Assembly: GCA_030998225.1 (NCBI GenBank)
Contig: JAPYXD010000715.1
Location: 6,018,501 to 6,082,500, forward strand
Direction: 5' to 3'
Origin: Diplolepis rosae
Lineage: Eukaryota > Arthropoda > Insecta > Hymenoptera > Diplolepididae
Length of the DNA stretch: 64,000 nucleotides
The notes under the pieces were generated by a model that was not told where the DNA came from, did no database searches, and saw only the letters and a list, made by a program, of their open reading frames with translations. Position numbers and translations under genes: made by a program. The number at the start of each line of letters is the position of its first letter. The first letter of the stretch is position 1. Shown one piece after another: positions 30,000 to 42,100 of this stretch.

Positions 30000-31080
30000 T
30001 TTGTTATGAATGATTTAGGACATTATTTATTTCAGAAAACGGACTGCGCCATCAGAAGGAAGGTTGGTCATAGAGTAATCATGTCATGTTTTGGATAACG
30101 AAATATGATTTATAAATTTTTTATTAACATTTAAGACCAAAACATCGTACTTTTTTTAGTTTTTTTGTTTATAACATTAAAGGTAATTATCCAACCTTAA
30201 TGACATCCATTGAAAAGTCGTAGATAATTGAATTGCGAACAAAATGAGCTGTCGCTTGATCCGATTGGATAATTAGAAGCCGGAGAAAATTCGGAAAAAC
30301 CGGGAAATTTAGCTATTGTTAAACAAATTGATATCTCAGTTAATTTCTAACTTTTTAGATTGAGGTTTGGTGGAAAAGTAGCAGACTTTATGCTCTTCAA
30401 ATGTATAAAAAAAAACGAACACTTTAATATAATACGTTTCCGCGCTATCGACACATTAATTTATTTAATGCGTTAATTGTAAAATGTCTGCTTCCCGCAG
30501 AGGTGGTCCGATTTTTATTTTGAACAAAAATTAAAGGGAAGAAACATTTCTCTGGGTCAGTTGGCTTCCGGGGAGTGTTCTTTCCCTTTACGGTACTACT
30601 CTTCTTTTCTTTTTTTCTCAACTCCCTCCCCAACTTGAAAAATGCATAGATTGCCTCCATATCTGTCTGAAATGTGCTGAACCCTTCGGACTCCGGTTAC
30701 AATTTACAATCTTCCTTTCAAATTTGTATTTTTCCTCCACTTTCGCCTGCTTATTTCTCCTCCTAACTGTCCTCTCCGTACATTCAGGAATCAGTCACAA
30801 ACATAACATCTAACAGTGAGTTGGTGGGAAATTATGTGTCTTCTAAAAATATTTCATAGAAAACGGAAAAAAAGGATTAAAAATTCTGTATTCAACCAAG
30901 GTTTTTCAATAAAAAAAAAAGGATTCCCTACTTCCTACATAGAAGGTTAGTCACATTTTAATCAAGATCAGTTAAGACTGGAAAGTTTGGATATTTAGTT
31001 TTTAGCTTAAGGCTTTTCAAAGAATTTTCGCGATCTTTTATTTGTAAAATAACTTCGCTCCAAAGAATTTATTGTGGATA
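30000..31080. other. Central non-coding part of the 4.16-kb unit
   Basis: I saw no satellite monomers and no gene. The 71-codon minus-strand frame at 30445-30660 has no recognisable content. Confidence 0.5.
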
Positions 31081-31396
31081 CAACATTAAAAATACAGATA
31101 GTTTTTTAGAAATAGGTTAAAAATAGCATTTTCAGGCAAAATAGTCCAAGAATAGCATTAATGATCTGAATCAGGCTCCTTCCGTTCAATTTCTTACCTA
31201 AGTATTTATTTGTAGATACCATTATAGATAAGACTTCCAAAATGTTAATATTTTTCGAGAAATAGTTTAAAAATAGTTCAAAATAGTATTCAGAAAAAAC
31301 AGTACAAAAATAGCCTTATTGGTTTAGATCAAGCTATTCCAATTCAGATTTACACCAAAGAATTCACTGTAAATACGTTTATTTTTTTAAAAAACA

Positions 31397-32462
31397 GTTG
31401 GAAAGCTTATGAAATTCCACGCCTAGTGATGCTCAACAAATATTTTTTTGACCTTCTGAAAATAATACAGCACGTGAGGAGTTAATAAAAAAAATTCATG
31501 ATTTTCTCAAATTCTCTACCTCAACTTCAACTTTTAGCCTGACCTAGGGAAAATTTTTCCAAAATCTGAAAATTATACGACATAGAGTCTAAAATCTTAT
31601 CTTTAATTTAAGCCAAGAAAACTTGAAAAATATTGATGCGTACCCGAGATACGATTAAAAATGTTCAATCGTATCTGAGTTGAATTTTAATCAATGATCA
31701 CGATTCTCGTCCGGTTTGTTGCTTGTCTCCTTCGTTGAGGCAGGACCGAATAGGCCACGCACAAAGGTGTCGCTTAAGAGGAGCCCTCTTATATGTATTT
31801 TTGATTCTGTTCATTAGTAATTTTTATTTCTAATAATTCTAAATTTTAAAAAATATTTATTGTTATTTGTGATTATTAACAATTATTTCAATCCAATATT
31901 ATCCCCATATTAACGAATTGAACAATAATATGTAAACATTTTTTATTTCTGAAAATTCTTATAAACTAGAACATTGATAAAAAATTTTATAGTCATTGTA
32001 AATATCGACTAAGAATGAAAGGAAAGGAAATAAAGGAAACACGTTCTTGGATCAAAGAACATATAAGAGGGCTCCACTTAAGCGCCACCTTTGTGCGTGG
32101 CCTATTCGGTCCTGCCTCAACAAAGGAGGCGAGCAACAAACCGCCCGAGAACCGTGATCGTCGATTAAAATTCAACTCAGATACGATTGAACATTTTTAA
32201 TCGTATCTCGGGTACCCATAAATATTTTTCAAGTTTTCTTTGCTTAAAATAAAGATAAGATTTTAGACTCTATGTCGTATAATTTTCAGATTTTGGGAAA
32301 ATTTTCCCTAGGTCATGCTAAAAGTTGAAGTTGAGGTAGAGAATTTGAGAAAATCTTGAATTTCTTTTTAACTCCTCACGTGCTGTATTATTTTCAGAAG
32401 GTCAAAAAAATATTTGTTGAGCATCACTAGACGTGGAATTTCATAAGCTTTTCAACTGTTTA
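31397..32462. mobile_element. Nested 1.07-kb foldback with 400-bp inverted arms
   Basis: The arm 31397-31795 (AACAGTTGGAAAGCTTATGA to GAGCCCTCTTATATG) is nearly identical to the reverse complement of 32058-32462. The spacer is 262 bp. The small open frames at 31993-32200 lie across the spacer and right arm and are not genes. It interrupts reverse-oriented satellite of the larger unit, so it inserted later. Confidence 0.92.
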
Positions 32463-32833
32463 ATAAAAATGCCCTATCTCTTTTTTTCACCGAGATATCG
32501 TGGTTCAAAGTCAGCAGTGATTTTTAATAGCGCTCACAAGCACCGTGCGCACAATTTCCGACGGTAGTGTAGTTCAAACAAAGCCCTAATAGCCTCAACC
32601 AATTCAGCTTTGCACCAAAGAACTTATTATGGATACAGTAATGGATAAGCTCTTAAAAAATATAAAGAATTCTTTAGAAATAGTTTACAAATGTGTTGTT
32701 CTGTAAAAATAGTTCAAAATAGCATCAATGCTCAACATTAAGCTCTTTCCATTCAACTTGTCACCCAAGATTTTAATTGTACTCCTTTTTGTATCATATG
32801 TTAAGTACTCTAGTTATTCCGAGAAAATATGTG

Positions 32834-33879
32834 ATGAGAGATGTCATTTTCAGAGTAGTTTTTTGTGCTGGATCCGAATCTGGCATCCATTTTTTCCCAG
32901 AACATCAGGTTTTTGAGATTGAGGTTAAATCGATCAAATATAAAAGCGATGAAATAATGTATACGTAACTATACAGATTCGAAATTAAAAATGATAATCA
33001 ATTAAACATATAAAATTATAAATAAAATAAAATTATATGTGTGCGATAAATATTTCTCTTGATTCAAAAAATAAATTGCATTTTAAGAAGTTATATTCAT
33101 CGATATTAACATATTTATCGAAAAACTCGAATTCATTTAGCAACATCTAGGTATTCAGTGTTCAATAAACAAGAATTTTGTAAAATGCTCTAGTCAAGAA
33201 AATATATGCACTTCAAATAATAAATATCTTAAGTTTGAATCATATTCATTTAGATTTACATTATATAACAAAGCTTCAGTGCATACGTTCTAATCAATGA
33301 GTATCTGAAAAATTTGAATTTTGGCCATCGTAAATTTTATCAGTATTGCTTCTGTGAAAATATTTCTATGTATTAAATTCAATATATATATATGTCAGCT
33401 GTTTGCGAAAAAACGATTATCAACCTACCAAAGTATCAATGTGAATCATGGATAATAAGTATAGCTTCTGATCCAATTTTACAAGAATTTTTTGATCTTA
33501 ATAAAAATATAAATGAGAATCGAATTGTTTAACTTGATAGTTTCCGAAACTCCAAGCACGGTCATTACATCCCTGTGCTCGAACTTCGAGACCATCTTCA
33601 AGACTGTTACTCTGCTCGAAAGAGTAACGTCAATCCCATTTTCTCCGTAGTTACTCCGCTAGAAAGTTTTAAGTTCTATCCATAGTACTACCCTGCACGG
33701 TTTCCGCGTCGTCAAAATTTTCATAAATATTGGATCATTTTAGCACCTGTAACTTCCACCTGATTTATTATCATCCTAATCACTAAGAATTCTCACGGAG
33801 TTATCTCAAATAAATCATGAAGTAAATTTAAAAAATGGCTAAAAATTGTAATTTTTAAGTGTATTTTATTGTTGGTTTG
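32834..33879. other. AT-rich spacer
   Basis: No gene or repeat recognised, apart from a short TATATATATG run near 33390. Confidence 0.5.
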
Positions 33880-34222
33880 CCGTTTTCGTGAATACAACCT
33901 TACCGAAAAAAAGTTTTTCCGGAAAGCAGAAGAAATAATGCGCTTCTATGTTTCTTGGTTTGCTAAATCCAGATCCAACCTCACAATTGCTCCATCACCT
34001 CAGGGTTTTTGAATTTCTCAACTGTCTATAGAATATATACACAATATATAGCGAAAAAAGATGTATTTTGCATCATTAGGTTAGGAAATTTAAAAAACCT
34101 GAGGCGATGGAGTAATTCTGAAGTTGGATCTGGATTTAGAAACCCAAGAAACATAGAAGCGCATTATTCCTTCTGGTTTCCAGACGAACTTTTTTTCGGT
34201 AAGGTTGTATTCACGAAAACGG
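33880..34222. repeat. 343-bp inverted repeat with a third diverged copy downstream
   Basis: CCGTTTTCGTGAATACAACC (33880) is the reverse complement of the right end at 34203-34222. Arms of about 140 bp flank a short centre. A related direct copy covers about 34370-34530 (GTTAGGATTTCTCGAAAACC against GTTAGGAAATTTAAAAAACC). Confidence 0.85.
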
Positions 34223-34569
34223 AAAAGTACTCAACTTCATTAAACAATATCTCCACAAAATAAAAAGATATCTAAAAAATTCAAAAAGGATTTTAAAGGG
34301 TAAAAGTGGTACTTGCAGATGCCGTAACGAGTTTATAGAAAACAAATTAATTCGCGATGTAATTTAATCCCGAATATAGCAAAAAACCGTGTTTTTTGCA
34401 CTTGTAGGTTAGGATTTCTCGAAAACCTGACGTGATGGAGCAATCTTGAGGTCGAATTCGAATTCAGCGCACCAAAAACCTTCGGAAAAACACTATTCCA
34501 CTTTGTTAAAAAGGAGAAATTTCCGGTCTTGCTACTTATTGGTTCACGAGTGGGGTAGATTTTCATGAT

Positions 34570-35230
34570 AGATACTACAATAATGTAGTACCAAGCATCT
34601 GTTTAAAAAAATGGACGTGGATAGTTTTTATTGGACTTGTTCAGGCCGCTATTGTGAATTCCGTTGTAATATTCAATGCAGCTGGACATGGTAAGAATTG
34701 TCCAATAAAAACATATATTGTCTGTGAAAACTATAATTTATATTTCTGCGGTTCATGTATGAAAAAATCACTAGAATATCTATATTACACTGAGAAGCAA
34801 GAGGACCCACTATAATCTGGCACTATTTCTGTCCATAAAAAGCATTTTTTATTTTTCAGTAGTATTTTAAAAGGGTGAATAGTATTTTTGATCCGTTGAA
34901 TCTAAATTTATCGTTTTCCTTTTGGACTTTGAAAATATATGCGATAATACAAATTATTTCAGTATTTTCCACACGATTCAAGAATCGTGGAAATGCACAC
35001 AGAATCAAACACTATAATTAAAGAATTTATGTAGAGCATAATAAAAATCATTTTAATGATTCATAATTTTATAGTATCATTTACAATCTCAACATTAATT
35101 TTCGGATTTTAGAAGAAAAACATTACTGGAAAAAAGACAAAAGATAGCCAGTAGTTCTTTCTGAGGGTACACCCGTTCGCAACTATTCCGAACCGCTCCT
35201 CTACGCACAATGCGCTGGTAAAAAAGACTT
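34570..35230. other. Spacer
   Basis: No gene or repeat recognised. Confidence 0.5.
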
Positions 35231-35430
35231 ATGAATTCAACGGACAAAACGATGGGGAAAGTGGATTTGGGTGCTTCAACAGGAGCTGAGGGATGCACGG
35301 ACGTCCTTCAGCTCCTGAGGGAGCAAAGTGAGAAAATAGAGGTATTAGCCAGGGCTCTCAGCGTTATCCAGCAGGGTATGCTGAGAAATAACTCTGGCCA
35401 CGTGAAGAGCAATGTGAAAGAGGCCAAACG
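35231..35430 (+). pseudogene. R1-type ORF1 N-terminal fragment
   Basis: ATG 35231 opens MNSTDKTMGKVDLGAST and a leucine-heptad region (VLQLLREQSEKIEVLARALS), the coiled-coil type start seen in LINE ORF1. After about residue 67 the open frame reads RT DNA in the wrong register, so the remainder to 35722 is an artefact. Confidence 0.6.
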
Positions 35431-36164
35431 AGATCTTCAAAGAGGTGATCGGAGCATACCCGGAGATCTTCCTGGAAGCCTTCAACTACTGTGTTCGGGA
35501 GGGGAAGTTCTTCGTAGACTGGAAGAAGCAGAGGTTGGTCCTGCTGAGGAAGGGCAACAAACCTCTAGAGGATGCCTCATCCTACAGACCTATTTGTCTA
35601 TTGGATACAATGGGGAAGCTTCTAGAGGAAATGATTCTACAAAGACTACAGGGTCACATGGTCGGCGAGAACGGTCTCTCGGAAAACCAGTTCGGTTTTC
35701 GGAAAGGCAGGTCCACAGTTGACGCCATCCAGGCAGTGGTGGACATCGCCACTAAAGCAAGAAGATGAACTGGTAAGCGTAAGGGATTCTGCGCGTTGAT
35801 CAGCATTGATATACGCAATGCGTTCAATACCGCGAGGTGGAACATCTGCATCGAGGCGATGGTGCGGAAAAAGGTTCCAGACTACCTGTTGACAATGATA
35901 GATGACTATCTGAGCGACAGGTGGGTGATATAAGAGGTCTACAAGTGGTCTTTCAAAGAAGTTATGATCATCGGCTTCGCGGATGACGCACTTGTGTGCG
36001 ACGCTGACGACGTCAGAATCCTGGAGCTGAGGATCAATGAAAGTCTGTGGCGGGCAAAGCGTTGGTTGGATAGCAGATGTCTGAAAATGGCCCCTGAAAA
36101 GACCGAAGCTTTGCTGGTCACGGACAGGAGATCCTTCCAATACCCGAAGATCGTTCTCGGGTAA
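35420..36164 (+). pseudogene. R1-type reverse transcriptase, fingers and palm
   Basis: The frame at 35445-35768 has SYRPICLLDTMGKLLEEMI and LSENQFGFRKGRSTVDAIQ, diagnostic RT blocks 1-2. CALISIDIRNAFNTARW (about 35795-35845) supplies the first palm Asp. A stop and deletion near 35930 remove the usual GVPQGSVLGP block. The frame at 35949-36164 gives GFADDALVCDADD, whose ADD contains the catalytic Asp pair. The polymerase would copy LINE RNA at the target. This copy is dead. Confidence 0.9.
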
Positions 36165-37011
36165 CATGAAATTGAGTGGAAAAAGAGCATTAAGTACCTG
36201 GGTGTGCAGTTGGATCGAAGGCTTAGCTACGGCAAAAACCTGCAGATCGCGACTGTCAAAGCCATCCAATGTGGAGCCGCTTTGACTGGGCTCATGCCCA
36301 ACATTGGTGGCCCAAGGGAAGCTAAGAGAAGGCTGGTGGCGAGCGTGGTAAATTCGAAGCTGCATTACGCGGCTCCGATCTGGACAAGTGCCCTTAACAA
36401 CCATGCTATCCAGAAGAAGCTGTTCTCAGCACAGAGAGGTGTGGTGCTGAGAATTGTCTCAGCATACCGAACTGTGTCGACGAGCGCTGTGCTGGTCCTG
36501 GCGAGCGTCCCACCAAAAGACTTATTGGCGGAGGAAAGGAAGGAGACCTTTCAGCTCCGTAAGGAGCTCACCTGCTTAACAAACCTGCAGGAAATCGCTC
36601 ACGCGAAGGAGGCCATCCGCAAGGATGGAAGGCGCAGACTCGTCGAGAAATGGCAGACGAGATGGCATGGTGACCAATCCGGGAGATGGACACACCGTCT
36701 AATCCCGGAGCTCGCCACCTGGCTGGATAGAAAGCACGGTCAAGTCGGCTTTTACCTTGGCGCAAGCGCTTTCGAGCCATGGTTGCTTTAATGCATACCT
36801 GAAGCGCTTCAAGAAAAGAGACGATGAGTCGTGTCGCTACTTCGGAACCCCTGTGGAAAATGCAGAGCACACACTCTTTACCTGTGCCAGGTGGGGCGCG
36901 GAAAGAGAGGCTATCGGTCGGGCAGTGAGCGCACAACTCACTCCTGACACGATGGTCTCTCTCATGCTCCAGTCTAAACAGATATCGCATTCCGGAGAGG
37001 ATGGTCACTGA
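36165..37011 (+). pseudogene. R1-type ORF2 C-terminal region with broken zinc motif
   Basis: After a stop at 36162-36164, KYLGVQLDRRLSYGKNL (about 36195-36235) and the frame 36204-36791 continue the thumb and connector (YAAPIWTSAL, SAQRGVVLRIVSAYRT). The next frame holds ALSSHGCFNAYLKRF and CRYFGTPVENAEHTLFTC. R1 elements have C-x2-C-x7-8-H-x4-C here; the second Cys is Phe in this copy. The stop is at 37009-37011. The large minus-strand open frame over 36404-35646 is antisense to this RT and is not a gene. Confidence 0.88.
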
Positions 37012-37039
37012 ATGAAATCAGTAAAGGCCTCCACCGACA

Positions 37040-38730
37040 AACAATACAAATAAAAATACAAACAATTCCTATTGCATTATAAAACATATTTTCACTAATA
37101 AAATGATTTCAGGAAATGCATTTTTACGGCAGAAATTTGAAAATAAGATCTCTTTCCATACATTTTTAATTAAATCAATTCTCTCGGTATTCGGCGAAGT
37201 AAAGTTAGCTGTTAATAAAGTGAAAATACCTAATTAAGAAGTCTTTCAGTTTGGCCCACATATGTCACGTGATCAGATTAATATGAAGATTGCAGATATA
37301 AATCGATCACTTCTTTGATTGCTATCGATATATTACTATACTCAGTCATATCAGTTTCGTCGTTTCTCTGCTGTCAAAAAGAAAGTAAAAGTGAGCCTAA
37401 AACGGGAAGCGATTCCCAATTGCCCTTGCTTGTGATTCGTTTTACTAGCTTTATAAAAGTGGCCATTATTATTGGACGTTAAGTTGATTCTAAGTTTGTA
37501 GTGATATAAATTCGTATTCCGTTTAGAATATCCAATTTTTTAATTTACGCACCCAAATTATTACTTTCCGTGCATGTAAGGTGAGAGAAAAATAAACAAT
37601 GACAAGCGCTCAGTGAAGCAGGTCGTTCTGCAAACCAACATCATAGTTTTTCATACACATAATGCTTTAAAGAACTGTGGTGAAAACACACGTTCTTGTC
37701 TGTACATGCGTATGCGTTCTAATACTATTAAGCGATAGAATACATATATGGGGCGTTCCATGCCAAATCGGACGGGGTTAGGACTTCATGTTTCCGATTT
37801 ACTTGAAATTTTAAGGGTTGATAAACTAACATAAATAATGAAGAAACCCAAAATTTCAGATTTTTTTCATGCATTATTTAAAAATTTATGGGATGAACAA
37901 AAAAAAAATAAGTTTTTGTTGTTTTTCAATTGTTTAAAAACTGAAAATAGGAAAAATTCTGAAAAAAATTACACAAATGTATCATTAGATGGCCGATGTA
38001 GAAAAATTTTTCGAAAAAATTTTTACTCCAAAGTTAAACTAGTGCTGAATACTGTCTACTTTCTCGAGAACGTTATTATCAAAAAGTGATTGGAAGTGAT
38101 TATTTATTGTTTTATGATCGCTTTATACTCATAACATATGAATACTGTAATGAGTTTCGTGATTATATATAAATTATAAAAAAAAAATAACTTTATAAAA
38201 ATAAATTTGTTTGTGAAAAATCCACTAACAAATTTTTACGCGAGAAAGTATGGAGAGTGGTTTTTTGAAATGTACGTTGATGAGAATATGAGGAATGGCA
38301 AGGACTCCGATTTTTCGTTAATATTATTGTCTCCGAGGGATTCTTGGAATCGGAAGGTACCCGGAAGCCGTGAGAAGGGAGATTTTGCGAGTCATTCCCC
38401 TATTTCTGATAATTTTAATAATTGAGAGAAAAAACATAAATGCTAGGCGAAACAAATCGTACTCTGACTCGCAAAATATGGTACTTCAGTTGCGTTATCC
38501 ATGAAACCCTTGGATCATATGCACTTGTTGCAACATTTTTAACTGATTTTACCAGCCGCGAAAGGACGCAAAATCTGAGCAACATAATACTATAAAACTT
38601 TCTACTATTTGTTCCCTCATTATCCTACTTTTTCATTTCATTCCGTTTAAATTTAATAGGATCGAAATTTAAAATTTACACCTAAAGTAATTACAATAAA
38701 TTAAAAGGTTCTGTAAAAATAATATTTGAA
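37040..38730. other. Spacer downstream of the last visible Contactin exon
   Basis: Reading the minus strand I find no FN3-like exon. Plus-strand frames at 37838-38089 and 38207-38425 show no domain and AT-rich composition. Most of this should be Contactin intron. Confidence 0.55.
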
Positions 38731-38735
38731 CTTAC

Positions 38736-39185
38736 GTTCACTGATATTAAACCAAGTATGATTCCAGTTTGTCCTAGCACTAATAGTATACATCATAATT
38801 TCCTTCCCATTAAAAGCGCCGTCGGTCCAGCGAAGAGTCACCGATGATTTGGCTATTGTAACAACCTGAACACCACCAGGGGGACCAGGAGGACCTTCTA
38901 TATATACAATCGTTTTGCTTGAAATTCGATTCACAGCGCTTTTAACTATACATTCATATTCTCCTGCCTCAGCCATTGTTGCATTAATGATGTCCAAAAT
39001 TCCGCCTTCTACGACAATATGCGGGTTAATTAATAAATCTTTATCCCTAATTCTCATTCTATTGTGCATCCAAATATAGGCAACATCCAACATTTCGTCT
39101 GTATCTGCGCGGCAACGCATGGTATGATTCCATCCTACTGCAGTTGTTACACGAGGCGGCAACATTTCTGTAAATGTAGGTCCAC
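38736..39185 (-). CDS. Cont: Contactin exon: Ig6 and start of FN3-1
   Basis: GPTFTEMLPPRVTTAVGWN opens Ig6, with MRCRADTDEMLDVAYIWMHN and EAGEYECIVKSAVN. FN3-1 starts GPPGPPGGVQVVTIAKSSVT and LRWTDGAFNGKEIMMYTIS. The donor after ISE plus one base is GTAAG, phase 1. The remaining half of this FN3 domain must be in the next exon, which is not seen. Confidence 0.95.
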
Positions 39186-42100
39186 CTACAAAATTACATT
39201 GTGAATGTCATATTTTCTCTTGTGAAAAACAAATTCAGTAAAATATATTTTCACTTAAAGCTGTAGAATCTTACTTACGTAATACTATTAATCTTCCTCT
39301 AGATTCGTCATTTCCATATTGATTCGACGCAGAGCACGAATACATTCCCTCATCATCTCGAGAAACTGGACTGATTATCAGATTCCCAGTTTTTAGAATT
39401 CGTCGCCTTCCTCCTGATCCAATAACATTCCCATCTTTCTTCCACACAAATTTTGGTCTTGGGGCTGCTTCAGGATTGCAAACGATAGTAATGTTTCCCC
39501 CTTCAGATGCGTATGTTTCGGGCTCCAAAGGTCGTTTTTTAAAGGACGGTTTCAATGCTGCAAGGAATAAAATTATTCTAAATGCTCAAAATGTAATATT
39601 ATTAATTCCATAAATTCACTCACACAAAACTCTTAACTGAGCCGAAGAGTACTTCGTTTTTAACTGATTCGTAGCTCCACATTGATACATAGCCTGATCT
39701 CTTTCCGGATCCACTCTCTTTATTTTCATGACATTATCATGAATGAAATAGCGATCTCTGTCTTCAGGCGGTAAATTATATTGATTCAACACTTCTCCAT
39801 TACGAAGCCACTTGTAAAAAACATCAGGAATTCCAAAAGCTTCACAAGTCCACGTTAAATCTCCTTGGAAGTCCACGTGCTTATCGGTAAGAGGGATAGT
39901 GAAATTTGGTGCGGCTTGTATCATTAGAAATAAGGAATTTTCTATAGAAAGTCGTTCGTTCGTAGCCCTGCAAATATACTCTCCTTGATCCTCCACGCCT
40001 ACATGTGGTATTATCAAAACTCGATTGTAATTTGTCAAATAAGACCCTCGAGGTAAATCAGCGCCTTTTCTTGTCCAATTATAAGCAGGTACAGGACTAG
40101 TAAAAAGAATTTTATCAAATTAATTTTAGAAAAATGTACACAAGAGAAACAAACTCGAACTTACTATCCAAAAGCTATACATTCAAGCCTGACTTCTTCG
40201 CCGGCTGTTGGAGCCTCAGGAAAAGCCTTTGGAAAATTGTTAGGAAATTTCAGTTGTTGGAAAGAAGCTAGAATACAAATAAGGTATTTGTGAATTAATT
40301 TGATCGTAAAAAATAGTTGGTACAATCCCAAATTTTAGTCGAATTGCAATATCCTAAAGTAAAAGTCGCCCTTTAATTTCTAAAACCTATTACACCTATT
40401 ATTTTGCAATACTGGACAATCAACTTTAGACATAGATTCGAGTTTCATAATTGAAAAAACAGTAAAAAAACGCGTTTTCTTCCTAAGCAAGTCCTCAAAG
40501 ATAAAGAGTCACTCTAAAATGGGTACTCGATTGCGGATAATGATACGTGCACGGAAAAAAATTGAATTTTTTATAGGAAGTTTATACGAAATGCGCAAAA
40601 ACACAACTTAAAAAGTTTTATCTTGACATACAATGGATTTACGCTGTATTGTCATAATGTTTGAATGGGTGAAAAATTCTCCGAGCTTTATTTTTAAAAC
40701 TTTATTAATTGACTTTGGCGTAGCATGGTCAAGCGCCAATAGGTCTCAAAGTATATCATTTGATTCATCCAAATAGGCCGTATAACTTCCATAAAAGATT
40801 TTTTCTGAAATTCAGATTGTGATATTTTGAGAATTAGTTTACGAGTTACAGTCATTAGAGTGACACTACTTTTGCTGTATGAGAAAAAATGGATTTCAAG
40901 GAATGGGAAAAATACTACCCAAGCCAAGGAATGGCTTGATCAATGTTATGGCACAACTTCCCCATCGTAAACAGCAATAAAGACATGGTATGTCAAATTT
41001 GAACGTGATCGTACCTCCACCGATGATGCTAAACGTTCAGGTCGTCCAAATGAGGCAGTTACTGAAGAAAATATCCAAAAAGTGCATCGTATTTTTTGGA
41101 TGATACTAAAAATGACGTGTGATAGCTGACATGGTAATGATATCAACAGAACGTGTGCGTCATATTTTACATGAACATTTGGGTATGAAAAAACTGTTTG
41201 CGCGATAGGTGGCGTGTTCTCTAGTAATCGAGCAGAAGCAGCAGCGTGTTTATAATTCGGAGCGTGATTTAGCGTTGTTTCAGTGTAATCAAATGGAAGT
41301 TTTGCGTCAATTCGTGAAAAATGATAAAACATGGATCCATTATTACACACCGAAGTCTAATAGAGAGTCTTCAGAGTGTTTGAAAGCGGGTCAAGCCGAC
41401 CGAAGTGCCCAAAGACATAACGTTCGGCCAGCAACGTTATGGCCAGTATTTTTTGGGATTTGGATGGCATAATATTCATTGACTATTTCAAAAAGGGAAA
41501 AATAATAACAGTCGAGTACTATGTCACATTATTGGACATATTGAAGGAGGAGATGGAAAAAAACAATCGCATTTGAAGAAGAAAAAAATCTTGTTTCATG
41601 AAAACAACACTTCGGCACACTCATCCATAAAAGCAATGGTAAAATTGGATTCTTTGGGTTCCGAGTTATTTCCTTACTCACCGTATTCTTCAGAGCTGGC
41701 CCCCAGATTGCTCCGGGGAAAGAGATTTCACGCCAATGAGATCATATCGGAAACGAAGACCTATTTTGCAGAGTTTGATAAATCGTATTATTCCAAGGGT
41801 ATCAAAATGTTAAAAGGCCGTTGGGAGGAGAGCATTTTACTTCACGGAGATCATGTTGAAGAATGAAAATTATTTCACATGCAAAAATTGAGTTTTTCAT
41901 TGGTAGGCCCATGTCGTATGCACTGAAAGATTTAGAAAATTTCATTAAACTATAATATTACTTTATAAAAAATATTGAATGTGTGCTGTTGAGATTTTTC
42001 GTCAGCAAAAATATTAAACTTGAAAAAAAAACAACAATTGTAACCATTGGTAAGATTATAAAACATTCAAGTATAATGAGTTTTAATTAAATGATAGTTC

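Larger units (their letters stand above)
28675..32833. mobile_element. 4.16-kb unit with 55-bp inverted ends and internal satellite
   Basis: CACATATTTTCTTGGAATAA (28675) through AAAAAGGAGTAC matches, in reverse complement, 32779-32833 with about one mismatch in 55 bp. Inside both ends are copies of the same roughly 147-bp satellite in opposite orientation (28755-29985 forward; 31080-31390 and 32575-32778 reverse). A separate foldback (31397-32462) is nested in the right half. No transposase frame was seen. Overall it resembles a foldback transposon with subterminal tandem repeats. Confidence 0.75.
35231..37030 (+). mobile_element. Internally deleted R1-type LINE: ORF1 start fused to ORF2 RT
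   Basis: A GC-rich block starts with an ORF1-like N-terminus (35231-35430) and jumps near 35430 to the RT fingers of ORF2. The endonuclease and most of ORF1 are therefore missing. RT, thumb and the C-terminal zinc region follow across several frames to about 37011. A short A-rich stretch (AATACAAATAAAAATACAAA, about 37045) follows the coding end. The SYRPICLLDT, FADD and GCFNAYL blocks identify the R1 clade. Confidence 0.88.

Noticed and set aside
34009..34263. 84-codon open frame
   Set aside because: It lies across the 343-bp inverted repeat and simply reads the repeat arm.
35646..36404. 252-codon minus-strand open frame
   Set aside because: It is antisense to the R1-type RT, which has diagnostic motifs on the plus strand.
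37838..38425. Two open frames of 83 and 72 codons
   Set aside because: AT-rich, lysine and asparagine rich, no motif; they lie in probable Contactin intron on the opposite strand.
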